A stretch of 64,000 bases of DNA from Planktotalea frisia (GCF_001890925.1 NZ_MLCB01000091.1:116848-180847), one strand, 5' to 3'. Counted from the first letter of the stretch, positions 44,605 through 53,279 are shown. Numbers and translations are program-made. The notes: generated by a model from the sequence alone, not told the origin.

Positions 44605-44815
44605 GAGGATATCAGGTGCTCGGACTTGGTCCCAAAGCCGATTTGCGGCGGCGGGGTAAATGGGAACGCGGTAGGGACATCAAGTCCTGTCCTGATCCGA
44701 GACTGCCCACGCAACTGTGAGCGTTAGCTGCATTCCGAATACCACTGGAGAGATCCGGGAAGGTGAAATTGCAGCGATGAAGCGCGAGTCAGGAAACCTG
44801 CCAAGTACACTGTAA
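44605..44815 (+). promoter_or_regulatory. Cobalamin riboswitch
   Basis: Contains in order the conserved pieces of the B12 riboswitch: AGGTGCTCGG (about 44613), GGGTAAATGGGAACGCGGT (about 44653), GCAACTGTGAGCG (about 44711), CACTGG, CCGGGAAGGTGAA (about 44756) and the 3' core GCGAGTCAGGAAACCTGCC (about 44784-44802). A small hairpin GCCTC TAT GGAGGC (44817-44830) just behind it may be part of the expression platform. Lies 49 bp before the CbiM-like gene. The 190 bp between the phoA terminator and the riboswitch must hold its promoter; no gene was seen there. Confidence 0.88.
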
Positions 44816-44863
44816 CGCCTCTATGGAGGCATCTTGCACGATGGGTGCAGAAGGAACGAAATT

Positions 44864-45544
44864 ATGCATATCGAACCTGGCGTCGTGGACGGCGCAAAAA
44901 TTGTACTGGGGACTGCGACCGGTGTTGCTTCGGTTGGGATCGTCGCCAAGCTCGCTGTTGATCACGTGAAGCAGAACGGCAACATCTTAGCTTTGGCCGG
45001 ACGCTCCGCTGCGGCAAGCGCGATGGTGCTAGGATTCTTTGAATTTCTGCCGCATCCACCTGTTGGCGTGTCAGAAGTACATTTGATACTTGGAACCACA
45101 CTTTTCCTGATCCTCGGCACAGTTCCAACAGCTATTGGTCTGATCTTTGGTCTTGTAGCGCAAAGCTTCCTGTTTTCACCTTCCGACATTCCGCAATTGG
45201 GAATGAACCTGACCACGCTTATTCTGCCAGTTTTGGCAATGACCGCATTGGCACGAAGGATTATCCCGGCCGACACGCCGTACACCGAGGTTTCCTACAC
45301 TCAAGCAGCAAAGCTATCTGCGGTGTTCCAAGGTGGCATTGTGGCGTGGGTGGCCTTCTGGGTTTTCTACGGACAGGGCTTTACCGCGGAGACCTTGGCA
45401 AACGCGGGAGCATTCGCGTCGGTCTACATCATCGTTGTTTTGCTTGAACCCATCATTGACCTTGGTGCTCTGGCTTTGGCAAAGACATTCCGGAGGTTCG
45501 AGAAAACAGGCCTTCCGCACGCCCGGCTCTATCAACCCGCCTAA
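44864..45544 (+). CDS. CbiM-like permease component of an ECF cobalt/B12-related transporter
   Basis: 226 aa from ATG 44864 (AAGGAA 8 bp upstream). Begins MHIEPGVVDGAKI, like the alphaproteobacterial CbiM-related proteins (canonical CbiM begins MHIPDG), and has about seven helices, with the N-terminal His expected to bind Co(II). The cobalamin riboswitch in front ties it to B12 or cobalt supply. The partner ECF ATPase and CbiQ are not in the window, so it either uses components elsewhere or works alone. Confidence 0.8.
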   Translation: MHIEPGVVDGAKIVLGTATGVASVGIVAKLAVDHVKQNGNILALAGRSAAASAMVLGFFEFLPHPPVGVSEVHLILGTTLFLILGTVPTAIGLIFGLVAQSFLFSPSDIPQLGMNLTTLILPVLAMTALARRIIPADTPYTEVSYTQAAKLSAVFQGGIVAWVAFWVFYGQGFTAETLANAGAFASVYIIVVLLEPIIDLGALALAKTFRRFEKTGLPHARLYQPA

Positions 45545-45616
45545 GGTAAAAGCAGCCATGTACGACCGACCATTGTCGTTTTACACACCGTTTTGGATTG
45601 CGAGCAATTGGCGCGA

Positions 45617-46045
45617 CTATGCGCCGATTGCATCGTGGTCGGTCAGACACTCTGAGTGATCGCGCAAGACCTCGAGAACCTTACAATCCGCGGTATTGCC
45701 TCCACTGCATTCGTGGATCATGCGCTTCAGTTCGGTCTGCAGCGCTTTCAAGCGATCCATCCGCAATTCGACCTGTTTGAGTTGTCGACGAGCGATGGAG
45801 TCGGCCTCGTGGCAAGATCGATCCGGATTGTCGCTAAGATCAAGTAGCTCGCGGATCGCCTCCAGCGGAAATCCCAACTGGCGCGCGTGTCGAATAAATG
45901 ACAAGCGGTCGACTTCGGCGTCACCGTAACGCCGTTGCCCCCCTTCTGTGCGACCCGGTTCGGGCATCAACCCGATCTGTTCGTAATACCGGATGGTCTG
46001 AACTTTTGTTCCGGTCTTCTTTCCCAAACTTCCAATTGTAAGCAT
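45617..46045 (-). CDS. MerR-family regulator, divalent-metal type
   Basis: 142 aa from ATG 46045 (GGAGGTCAC upstream). Winged helix (TGTKVQTIRYYE), dimerisation helix beginning with Cys (DRSCHEADS), metal loop CSGGNTADC (Cys seven apart) and a last Cys in DHSEC. A Cys at the start of the dimerisation helix marks divalent sensors (Zn, Cd, Pb, Hg, Co) as opposed to CueR. Most likely acts at 40429, 42750 and 46150. Its own upstream DNA (46050-46085) contains CTATAG repeats, suggesting autoregulation. Confidence 0.82.
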   Translation of the reverse strand: MLTIGSLGKKTGTKVQTIRYYEQIGLMPEPGRTEGGQRRYGDAEVDRLSFIRHARQLGFPLEAIRELLDLSDNPDRSCHEADSIARRQLKQVELRMDRLKALQTELKRMIHECSGGNTADCKVLEVLRDHSECLTDHDAIGA

Positions 46046-46149
46046 GTGACCTCCATATCTATAGTGTTGGTAGCTATAGCTATTGGCATGCACAAGCCAC
46101 TGGTCTGTTCACGGGTCCGTGACAAACCGCCTCTGTGCCAAGAAACAGC

Positions 46150-46179
46150 TTGAACCTCTAGCAGCTAGACATTTAGAAT
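46150..46179 (+). promoter_or_regulatory. MerR-type promoter of the Sco operon
   Basis: -35 TTGAAC (46150-46155), 18-bp spacer with dyad TCTAGCAGCTAGA, -10 TAGAAT (46174-46179). Same dyad class as 40429. Divergent from the MerR gene. Confidence 0.7.
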
Positions 46180-46216
46180 TCACGAAAAATGGGCGGAATC
46201 GGGCGCAAAACGACCA

Positions 46217-46813
46217 ATGAGATTATCTGCGTTACAAAAAGTGCTTTGGGGACTCGCTGCGATCGCGATCGTGGGGTTCGTCTGGCTGCAAGTTTCTACC
46301 AGAGTCGAACAGCGCGCTTATGAGCCCGCGTTCCGGGCGGATTTCGAACTGACCGATCATAATGGGATGGTCCAAACAGACGAATATCTCGCAGGGCGCT
46401 GGATGCTCGTTTTCTTTGGCTTTGCGAATTGCCCCGACGTGTGCCCCACAACTCTGGCGGAGGTAGCCGCTGTGATGGACGGGCTCGGCTCCGATGCGAC
46501 ACAAGTCCAGCCGCTTTTTATCTCGATTGATCCAGAACGCGACACGCCGCAAGCGCTTGCTGAGTTTATCCCATATTTTGACGCAAACATCATCGGACTG
46601 ACAGGCACCGCTGATCAAATTGAGAGAACGTCCAAGACATTTCGCATCTACTACGAAAAGATTGAGGAAGCCGCTTCGCCCGACGGATACACGATGGGGC
46701 ATTCGTCTCAGCTGTTTCTCTTTGATCCGCAAGGCGGATATGTCGGTGCCTGGACATATGGCACGCCGGCAGAGGAGATCCTTGCCGATCTGAAGGCGCG
46801 GATGTCGATATGA
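46217..46813 (+). CDS. SCO1/SenC-family copper chaperone
   Basis: 198 aa: N-terminal anchor helix and thioredoxin-like fold with CPDVC (C72, C76) and a distal His (TMGHSSQLFLF, about 163), the copper ligands of Sco. Delivers copper or reduces thiols during cytochrome oxidase CuA assembly. First gene of a ten-gene operon; overlaps the DsbB gene by 4 bp. A second Sco is at 48381. Confidence 0.9.
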   Translation: MRLSALQKVLWGLAAIAIVGFVWLQVSTRVEQRAYEPAFRADFELTDHNGMVQTDEYLAGRWMLVFFGFANCPDVCPTTLAEVAAVMDGLGSDATQVQPLFISIDPERDTPQALAEFIPYFDANIIGLTGTADQIERTSKTFRIYYEKIEEAASPDGYTMGHSSQLFLFDPQGGYVGAWTYGTPAEEILADLKARMSI

Positions 46814-47235
46814 GCCGGGTGATGTCAAAAGAGACGGCTTTGACCGCCGCGTGGATCGTCGCTTTGGGGAGTTCCTTGGCCGTGCTCTATATCGGTGAGG
46901 TTCTGGGGCAGGCTCCGTGCAATCTGTGCTGGTTTCAGCGTGCGTTTATGTTCCCTCTGGCCGTCCTTCTGGGCCTTGGTCTGTGGTTCGAGGATCATCG
47001 GGTCGGTCGCTACGGCGTTGCGCTTGCCCTCGGTGGCGCTGCCATCGCGCTTTGGCATCTTGGTCTCTATACTGGAGTTCTGCCCGAGCCGATCCAACCC
47101 TGCACGGCGACTGGCCCGTCCTGCACCGGCGACAATCAGCTGTTTCTTGGAATCCCTATCCCGCTGTTGGCGCTGATTGCCTTTGCGTTTATCGGGTTCT
47201 TGTCATTTTTCTCTCTGAAGGAGCCGCGCGCGTGA
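46810..47235 (+). CDS. DsbB/BdbC-type disulfide oxidoreductase
   Basis: 141 aa with four helices. CNLCWFQR in the first loop and two further Cys (PCTATGPSC) in the second give the DsbB/BdbC pattern, in the short BdbC size. Oxidises the DsbA-like partner next door. Overlaps both neighbours by 4 bp. Confidence 0.88.
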   Translation: MSRVMSKETALTAAWIVALGSSLAVLYIGEVLGQAPCNLCWFQRAFMFPLAVLLGLGLWFEDHRVGRYGVALALGGAAIALWHLGLYTGVLPEPIQPCTATGPSCTGDNQLFLGIPIPLLALIAFAFIGFLSFFSLKEPRA

Positions 47236-47891
47236 AAAACAAATCTCTAGTTCTATCGGTCTTACTTGTCGGCCTTGCAGTCTTTGCCGCCGCCGTTTGG
47301 TATCAGTCCCGCCCCGCCCCGGTCGCTCAGGTCGAACCGGTCCAGCCCGAGGTCGCAGAAGCATTGATGCGTCCCTACTCCCCCATCATGGGACCGAAAG
47401 ACGCGCCCGTGACAATCGTAGAGTTCTTCGACCCTGCGTGCGAAGCCTGTCGGGCATTCTACCCAGTGATCAAGGAGATCATGGCGGAGCACGGCGATCA
47501 GGTTCGCGTCGTTCTGCGATACACGCCATTTCATGGCGCCGCTTCCGAAGAAGCGATCAGGGTGATGGAAGCCGCGCGCATGCAGGACGTATATATTCCG
47601 GTCAAAGAAGCGATCCTCGAATTTCAGCCACGATGGGCATCCCACGGTGAACCAGCGCCCGGATTGATCCTTGGCATTGCAGAGCAGGCCGGTCTGAACG
47701 TAGAAGTCGCAAAAAACCAGATGAAAGCGCCCCAGACGCTCGCAATCCTTAATCAGGATCGTGCGGATGTGGAGACAATGGGCGTGCGTCAGACACCAAC
47801 GTTCTATGTGAATGGCAAACCGCTTGACCCGTTCGGAGCCGACGAGCTGCGCGCCTTGGTTGCGGCCGAAGTCGCGGCGGCCGGGTCGTGA
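47232..47891 (+). CDS. DsbA-family thiol oxidase
   Basis: 219 aa from GTG 47232 (GTGA overlap with the dsbB stop). N-terminal anchor, FFDPACEACRAFYP redox motif (CEAC), cis-Pro loop RQTPTFYVN. BdbD/DsbA-like partner of the DsbB-type protein. It is the third DsbA-type protein of the window; the long frame upstream (from 46917) is shadow. Confidence 0.87.
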   Translation: MKNKSLVLSVLLVGLAVFAAAVWYQSRPAPVAQVEPVQPEVAEALMRPYSPIMGPKDAPVTIVEFFDPACEACRAFYPVIKEIMAEHGDQVRVVLRYTPFHGAASEEAIRVMEAARMQDVYIPVKEAILEFQPRWASHGEPAPGLILGIAEQAGLNVEVAKNQMKAPQTLAILNQDRADVETMGVRQTPTFYVNGKPLDPFGADELRALVAAEVAAAGS

Positions 47892-47919
47892 TCAGAAGAC
47901 TGATTTTAGGAGCAAACCT

Positions 47920-48384
47920 TTGAAATCAACCGTTGCAGCCATCGCACTTGCATTCAGTGTGTTTGTCGGATTACCGACCACCTCTTTCGCTGGCTCTGAG
48001 GATATTGTCGTTGAAGACGCATGGGCCCGCGCGTCCATCGGCATCAACCGTCCAGGTGCGGCCTACATGACACTGCGCAATACGGGGACCGATCCAGTGA
48101 CACTGGTGGAGCTGGAAACGCCGCTCGCCATGATGCCTGACATTCATGAGACCAAGACCGACGCAAATGGCGTCAGTTCCATGGGCCCAGTCGGTGAAAT
48201 CACCATCCCAGCGGGCGAAAGTGTCGCGCTTGAGCCAGGTGGCATGCATGCCATGCTGATGCGATTGCAAACCAAGATGGTGGAAGGCGAGACCTTTCCG
48301 CTGAGACTGAACTTTGCCGATGGCGGGACGCTGACCGTTGATGTTCCTATTCTTGGTATTGCGGCGCGTGGGCCTGAGGGGTGA
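47920..48384 (+). CDS. pcuC: Periplasmic copper chaperone PCu(A)C
   Basis: 154 aa from TTG 47920 with AGGAG 8 bp upstream. Signal peptide (1-24) and DUF461 domain with the Cu(I) ligand pattern H76, M88, H110, M112 (IHETKTD to GGMHAMLM). Takes copper to Sco and the CuA or CuB site of oxidases. Lies between the DsbA gene and the second Sco gene, overlapping the latter. Confidence 0.9.
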   Translation: MKSTVAAIALAFSVFVGLPTTSFAGSEDIVVEDAWARASIGINRPGAAYMTLRNTGTDPVTLVELETPLAMMPDIHETKTDANGVSSMGPVGEITIPAGESVALEPGGMHAMLMRLQTKMVEGETFPLRLNFADGGTLTVDVPILGIAARGPEG

Positions 48385-49007
48385 TGAGCCGACGCAACCT
48401 CTTCACCTATGGTGCCGCAGTCACCGTCGCGCTTGCGCTCGCGCTGTTCATCGGCTGGTGGCGTGTGGACGGTCCCGGCGCGCCTGAACCGGTGGCTCAG
48501 CGACCTTTGCCGCTTACCCAGATGGAATTCCAGATGACTGATCAAGGCGGTGAAACTGTCGGACCTGCGTCGCTTCTGGGCAATCCATCCATGGTGTTTT
48601 TTGGCTTTACATACTGCCCCGATGTTTGCCCCACCACATTGTCGGATATCTCTGGCTGGCTTGACGATCTTGGGGAAGCCGTCGCGGAGATGAATGTCGT
48701 GTTCATCACGGTCGATCCGGAGCGCGACACCGTGGACGCCATGGCAGAGTATGTCAGCTATTTTCACCCAGCGATCCAAGGCTGGAGTGGGACGCTGGAA
48801 GAGACAGCACGCGCTGCTGAAGGTTTCCGTGCGAGCTATGAGAAGGTCGCGACAGACGGCGACTATACGATGAACCACACGGCGAGCGTTTTTCTCTTCG
48901 ATGCTGAGGGACAGTTTGCGAGCATCATCGATTACCATGAACCGCGAGAATTCGCAGCGCCGAAGATCCGCCGTGTTCTCGCAAGAGCAGAAGAAGAAAC
49001 GTCATGA
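48381..49007 (+). CDS. SCO1/SenC-family copper chaperone (second copy)
   Basis: 208 aa, anchor helix, CPDVC (C79, C83) and distal His in TMNHTASVFLF. Paralogue of the 46217 protein, directly behind PCu(A)C, its usual partner. Overlaps both neighbours. Confidence 0.9.
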   Translation: MMSRRNLFTYGAAVTVALALALFIGWWRVDGPGAPEPVAQRPLPLTQMEFQMTDQGGETVGPASLLGNPSMVFFGFTYCPDVCPTTLSDISGWLDDLGEAVAEMNVVFITVDPERDTVDAMAEYVSYFHPAIQGWSGTLEETARAAEGFRASYEKVATDGDYTMNHTASVFLFDAEGQFASIIDYHEPREFAAPKIRRVLARAEEETS

Positions 49008-50377
49008 AATTGAGATACCTTGCCGTCGGCGTCGCAGCGGCAGGCGTTGCTGTCGCGTTGATAATGGGGCTCCCGACCAATTGGAAAATGGCACCTGTCC
49101 CGGAAGCGCTTGTTGCGGTGTCTGATTGGCAGCCCGCGCCGTTGCAGAGCCCGGCAATGCGAACTCAACCGCTGATGCCCTTCGAGCTAACGGTTGTTAG
49201 ATCGGACACAGTCGCTTGGGCACCAGAACCGCCATCGCGTCCAGTCCTTGATGTGGCTTTGCCAGAGACCAAACCTCCAATGGAGATGTGGTCGGGCAGT
49301 TTGTCCTCAGGTGAAACCCTGGACGCCTTGCTATCCAAAGCAGGCCTCTCTGCACCCGATCGCGCCGAGGTGGCGCTGGCGCTGGCCGCGGAATATGACC
49401 TGCGCAAGCTCAAACCGGGATATGGGATTGAGGTTGAAACGTCGCTTTCGGGGTCGCTCAGACGGGTGGTATTGTCCGTCGACGCAGGCGTGCAAATCGA
49501 AGCCGTGTTTGCAGATGAGATTGCCATACGGAAGATCGTGCCTGAGCCCGACCTGGTTCTGCGTGCGGCGGACACGACGGTGGGAACCTCGATCTTTGCA
49601 ACCCTTGCATCGGCAGATATTCCGGCGCAATTTGCCGTAGACTTGGCTGAGATGTTGGGCGGGACTGTCGATTTCCGACGTGATCTGAAAGGCGGCGAGC
49701 GGCTACAGTTGATGTGGCGCGAGGACACGCTCGGCGACCAGGTTATCAGACAGCCTCGCCTGTCTTTCGCCGCGCTGGCCATAGATGAAACCCTCTATGA
49801 AATCGTGTGGCCTGACGACAAATCCGGAAACGCGACGATTTTTGTTGATGGGGAATTGCTACGGGTGTTTGCACAACCCGTGAAGGGCGCGCGGCTGAGT
49901 TCGGTATACGGCAATCGCAGGCACCCGGTTTTTGGGGATGTGCGCATGCACACCGGGGTTGATTTTGCGGCGCCCCAAGGGACGCCAGTCTACGCAACGG
50001 CACCGGGCCGCATCTCGTTTATTGGGCGGCGCGGCGGCTATGGGCGCGTGGTCGAGATCGCGCATGGTTCCGACACCATGACCCGCTATGCGCATTTGAG
50101 TTCTACGCCTGAAGGTCTCTCCATCGGGGACCGGGTTGCCGCAGGCGACATGATCGGCCGCGTTGGCGCCACAGGCACGGCGACCGGTCCAAACCTGCAT
50201 TATGAAGTGCGCGTAGATGGCCGTCCGACAGATCCGATGTCAGAAGAACGGCTTGCCGAAGTGGCAAGCGCAGAAGGAACCAATTCAGACATTGTGTCGC
50301 GCCTTGAAGACAGCCGAGCGCAGTTTTCAGGATTGCTGGACACCGACGTCGCCACCGCGACATCAGAAAGGCTCTAG
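49004..50377 (+). CDS. M23-family peptidoglycan endopeptidase
   Basis: 457 aa. Anchor helix, a LysM/OapA-like N-terminal region (GETLDALLSKAGLS), then a LytM/M23 domain with RMHTGVDFAAPQGTPV (first His and Asp) and NLHYEVRV (HxH). Cleaves peptide cross-links in the murein. With four L,D-transpeptidases in the window it suggests wall remodelling as part of the metal response. Within the Sco operon. Confidence 0.88.
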   Translation: MKLRYLAVGVAAAGVAVALIMGLPTNWKMAPVPEALVAVSDWQPAPLQSPAMRTQPLMPFELTVVRSDTVAWAPEPPSRPVLDVALPETKPPMEMWSGSLSSGETLDALLSKAGLSAPDRAEVALALAAEYDLRKLKPGYGIEVETSLSGSLRRVVLSVDAGVQIEAVFADEIAIRKIVPEPDLVLRAADTTVGTSIFATLASADIPAQFAVDLAEMLGGTVDFRRDLKGGERLQLMWREDTLGDQVIRQPRLSFAALAIDETLYEIVWPDDKSGNATIFVDGELLRVFAQPVKGARLSSVYGNRRHPVFGDVRMHTGVDFAAPQGTPVYATAPGRISFIGRRGGYGRVVEIAHGSDTMTRYAHLSSTPEGLSIGDRVAAGDMIGRVGATGTATGPNLHYEVRVDGRPTDPMSEERLAEVASAEGTNSDIVSRLEDSRAQFSGLLDTDVATATSERL

Positions 50378-50380
50378 AAC

Positions 50381-50830
50381 ATGAGACAACTATCGCTCGC
50401 AATTGCCTTCTTCCTCGGGCTCGCCACCCAGGCGCTCGCTGAAACCACGCCGATTGAGGTTAATAAGACAAATGGCTGCGGTTGCTGCCTTGCGTGGATG
50501 GAGCACCTCGAAGAATACGGTTTTGCACCCACCGACGAAGATATGTTCGCCGGGCTTCTCGTCCGCTTCAAACTCGACAATGGCGTTCCGCAACGTATGG
50601 TGTCCTGTCACACGGGTCTCATCGATGGGTACGTGATCGAGGGCCATGTGCCCGCAGATGATATTCGCAGGTTGCTCAGCGAGAGACCGGACGCTGTCGG
50701 CCTCGCGGTGCCAGGGATGCCGCTTGGCTCCCCCGGCATGGACCAGAGCCGCTGGCGCGAAGCTTATGACGTGTTTCTCATCAACAACGATGGAACGACG
50801 GAAGTGTTTGCCAGCTATCCCGGCGATTGA
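50381..50830 (+). CDS. DUF411 metal-binding protein (second copy)
   Basis: 149 aa, signal peptide, NGCGCCLAWMEHL motif, Cys in VSCHTG, VIEGHVPADDI and Met/Gly loop PGMPLGSPGMD. Paralogue of the protein at 20676. Probably a periplasmic Cu-binding protein. Starts 3 bp after the M23 gene. Confidence 0.87.
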   Translation: MRQLSLAIAFFLGLATQALAETTPIEVNKTNGCGCCLAWMEHLEEYGFAPTDEDMFAGLLVRFKLDNGVPQRMVSCHTGLIDGYVIEGHVPADDIRRLLSERPDAVGLAVPGMPLGSPGMDQSRWREAYDVFLINNDGTTEVFASYPGD

Positions 50831-50906
50831 GGGCTCGCACTATTCAATTCAAAGACGCCCATTCCCGCGTCACTTTGCGGTCCCTGGGCAGCGTGAAGGC
50901 CAGAGC

Positions 50907-51377
50907 ATGAAACACACGATAACTCTCGGGCTGGTGAGCACACTCAGTGCTGTCGTCGTGGATCAGGCGAGTAAAATGGCTGTCGTCGCAAACGCTTCTA
51001 CACTGAGCTCCGGTGTTTCCGTCTTTCCTGGTTTCAATCTAGTCTACCATCGCAATGATGGCGTGACTTTTGGTCTGTTAAATGGTGCGCCATGGTGGGG
51101 GCTAGTATTACTGGCAACGGTTGTATGCCTATGGCTCGTAGTCCTGATGTTCAGAACGAAAGAAGAGGGCGAGGCCGTGGCCCATGGCCTGATCATTGGC
51201 GGAGCCTTGGGGAATGTTATTGATCGGATCAGAGTAGGCTCCGTCACCGATTTTCTGGACTTTTATGTTTGGGATCTGCATTGGCCAGCCTTCAACCTCG
51301 CAGACACCGCTATTTTTTGCGGTGTCGCCCTGCTGCTGGCCTGGCCTGGGTTGAAAAGAACCCAACCCGAGCAATGA
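50907..51377 (+). CDS. lspA: Lipoprotein signal peptidase II (accessory copy)
   Basis: 156 aa with four helices. Aspartyl-protease motifs GNVIDRI and FNLADTAIF hold the two catalytic Asp, with NDGVTFGLL and SVTDFLDF also conserved. Removes signal peptides from prolipoproteins. Overlaps lnt by 4 bp. A chromosomal copy must exist elsewhere; accessory LspA genes are common in metal islands. Confidence 0.9.
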   Translation: MKHTITLGLVSTLSAVVVDQASKMAVVANASTLSSGVSVFPGFNLVYHRNDGVTFGLLNGAPWWGLVLLATVVCLWLVVLMFRTKEEGEAVAHGLIIGGALGNVIDRIRVGSVTDFLDFYVWDLHWPAFNLADTAIFCGVALLLAWPGLKRTQPEQ

Positions 51378-52951
51378 CAGTAACTGTCGGAGAGAAAGAC
51401 GATAACCGGCAAGTCGCGCGTGCACCTCTGCTGGTTCACGCCGGGATAGGTGTTTGCCTCGGTGCGCTTACTGTCCTGACTCTTCCACCCTTCTCCTTTC
51501 TCATACTTGCTCCGGCGACCTACGGAGCCTTGTTTCTTATTTTGCGAGGGCTTCGCTCTTTTCGCGCTGCGGTCACTGGTTGGACGTTTGGTCTGGGGTA
51601 TTTCGCCGCTGGGATCTTCTGGATCGCGGAGAGCTTTTTTGTGGATGCGGACCGCTTTGGTCTGCTTGCCATTCCTGCGGTCGCCGGGTTAAGCGCGCTG
51701 CTTGCGTTCTTTCCCGCACTGGCCTCTTTCGCGTTTGCAGTGTTGGCGCGGTCGCGATTGTCTGAAGGTCTGGCCAGCCCTCTGCTCTTTGCAACATGCT
51801 GGACCGCCGCCGAATGGTTGCGCGGGCATGTCCTGACGGGATTCCCCTGGAACCTGTCAAGTTATGCGCTCGTCGAATATGAGCCGCTGCGGCAACCGGC
51901 GGCGTGGATTGGCAGTTACGGTCTCGGCTTTCTCTTTGTTTTTCTGGTTGTTCTGCCAACCCATCTGATTGCCAGTCGCAATAGTAGACGTCCGTGGGGC
52001 CTGGTCTTGGCGCTTGGGTTTGCCGCAAGCCTTTGGGGTGCAGGGCAAACCCGTCTCTGGCTTGGCATAGAAGAGCCGACAAACATCACTGTTCGGATTG
52101 TTCAGGGAAACGTGCCGCAGCAAGACAAGTGGCGTCCGGAACTGCGAGAAGAAACCGTATCACGGTACATTGACCTGTCGAGCCAGGGTGACGTTCCTGA
52201 CATCGTATTGTGGCCTGAAACGGCCTATCCGGGGTTTCTGGACGAGGTTGAAGCAGATCGTCAGAGGATCATGCGCGCGCTCCCCCAATCAAGCATCCTC
52301 ATGACCGGTGTGCCAGACCGGGTCGCGTCGGGCGCCAACACCCTCTACTTCAATACCGTCCAGGCATATGACACAAAGGGGCGCAGCCTTGGTGGCTATG
52401 CGAAACACAAACTGGTTCCTTTCGGCGAGTATGTTCCTTTTCGAAAATGGCTACCGTTTGAGCGTCTGACCGAAAGTCTTGGGGATTTTACACCGGGCCC
52501 AGGGCCACGCACCTTAGCCTTGCCTAGAATACCTTTTGTTGGCGTTGCGATATGCTACGAGATCATTTTTCCGGGTCATGTGGTCGATGATGCCATTCGT
52601 CCGGACTGGATATTCAATGCCACAAACGATGCATGGTTTGGAACATCAATCGGACCGGAACAGCATTTGGCGGCGGCACGGATGCGCGCTGTCGAAGAAG
52701 GCTTGCCAGTGCTTCGCGCCGCAAACACCGGCATTTCCGCAGTCATTGATGCCAGAGGCCGCGTGTTGGCCAGCCTTGACCTTGAGCAGACTGGAGTCCT
52801 AGACGTGCCTCTGCCCCCGGCCCTGCCAAGGACACTCTATGCCCGCTTCGGTGACTGGACGCTTTTGTCGCTGGTTTTGACATGTTGGTTTCTGGGTGTA
52901 GGCCTGCCTGCTATCGCAAAGAAGTTATTGGCCACTCGGAAAGGGGTCTGA
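51374..52951 (+). CDS. lnt: Apolipoprotein N-acyltransferase (accessory copy)
   Basis: 525 aa. Several N-terminal helices, a nitrilase-like domain with Glu in WPETAYPGF, Lys in KHKLVPFGEY and nucleophile Cys in CYEIIFPGH, and a last C-terminal helix. Adds the third acyl chain to lipoproteins. Starts at ATG 51374 in the lspA stop. Together with lspA it gives a complete end-stage lipoprotein pathway on the island. Confidence 0.92.
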   Translation: MTVTVGEKDDNRQVARAPLLVHAGIGVCLGALTVLTLPPFSFLILAPATYGALFLILRGLRSFRAAVTGWTFGLGYFAAGIFWIAESFFVDADRFGLLAIPAVAGLSALLAFFPALASFAFAVLARSRLSEGLASPLLFATCWTAAEWLRGHVLTGFPWNLSSYALVEYEPLRQPAAWIGSYGLGFLFVFLVVLPTHLIASRNSRRPWGLVLALGFAASLWGAGQTRLWLGIEEPTNITVRIVQGNVPQQDKWRPELREETVSRYIDLSSQGDVPDIVLWPETAYPGFLDEVEADRQRIMRALPQSSILMTGVPDRVASGANTLYFNTVQAYDTKGRSLGGYAKHKLVPFGEYVPFRKWLPFERLTESLGDFTPGPGPRTLALPRIPFVGVAICYEIIFPGHVVDDAIRPDWIFNATNDAWFGTSIGPEQHLAAARMRAVEEGLPVLRAANTGISAVIDARGRVLASLDLEQTGVLDVPLPPALPRTLYARFGDWTLLSLVLTCWFLGVGLPAIAKKLLATRKGV

Positions 52952-52952
52952 C

Positions 52953-53120
52953 GTGATTGTAATCATTATGACATTAATCGGGGCGTTCTGGGGCGCATAC
53001 CTTGCAAAAAAACGTAAAGGCAATCGACTTGACATCGCTCAACATGCTGCGAGTTCTGCCATTCTGTTTTGTTTGATCGGATTGTTTGCCACGATCATGA
53101 TCGCCCGGATTCTTGGATAG
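52953..53120 (+). CDS. 55-aa two-helix membrane protein
   Basis: GTG 52953, 1 bp after the lnt stop, with GGGG upstream. First helix IVIIMTLIGAFWGAYLA, a basic loop (KKRKGNRLD), second helix AILFCLIGLFATIMIARIL. Probably translated by coupling to lnt. Family not recognised; last gene of the ten-gene operon. Confidence 0.6.
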   Translation: MIVIIMTLIGAFWGAYLAKKRKGNRLDIAQHAASSAILFCLIGLFATIMIARILG

Positions 53121-53279
53121 TCTGGTTGTTGGGCGGCGTTGTGGGTAATTCAACCGGCTGTCCGGTTCGAGCGATCGAGTCCCCTTCGATGCTCGCTATG
53201 GTTCTCGTGATGGCGATACCCGTCCTGCAACTTTACTGAACACCAATGGTCGACGGCTCAGCCCATTTTTGGACCAGGA

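Noticed and set aside
44511..44720. 69-codon plus-strand frame before the CbiM-like gene
   Set aside because: It runs through the conserved cobalamin riboswitch and has no protein-like character.
47812..47919. Upstream extension of the PCu(A)C frame
   Set aside because: It overlaps the DsbA gene, and the TTG at 47920 has an AGGAG at proper spacing followed by a signal peptide.
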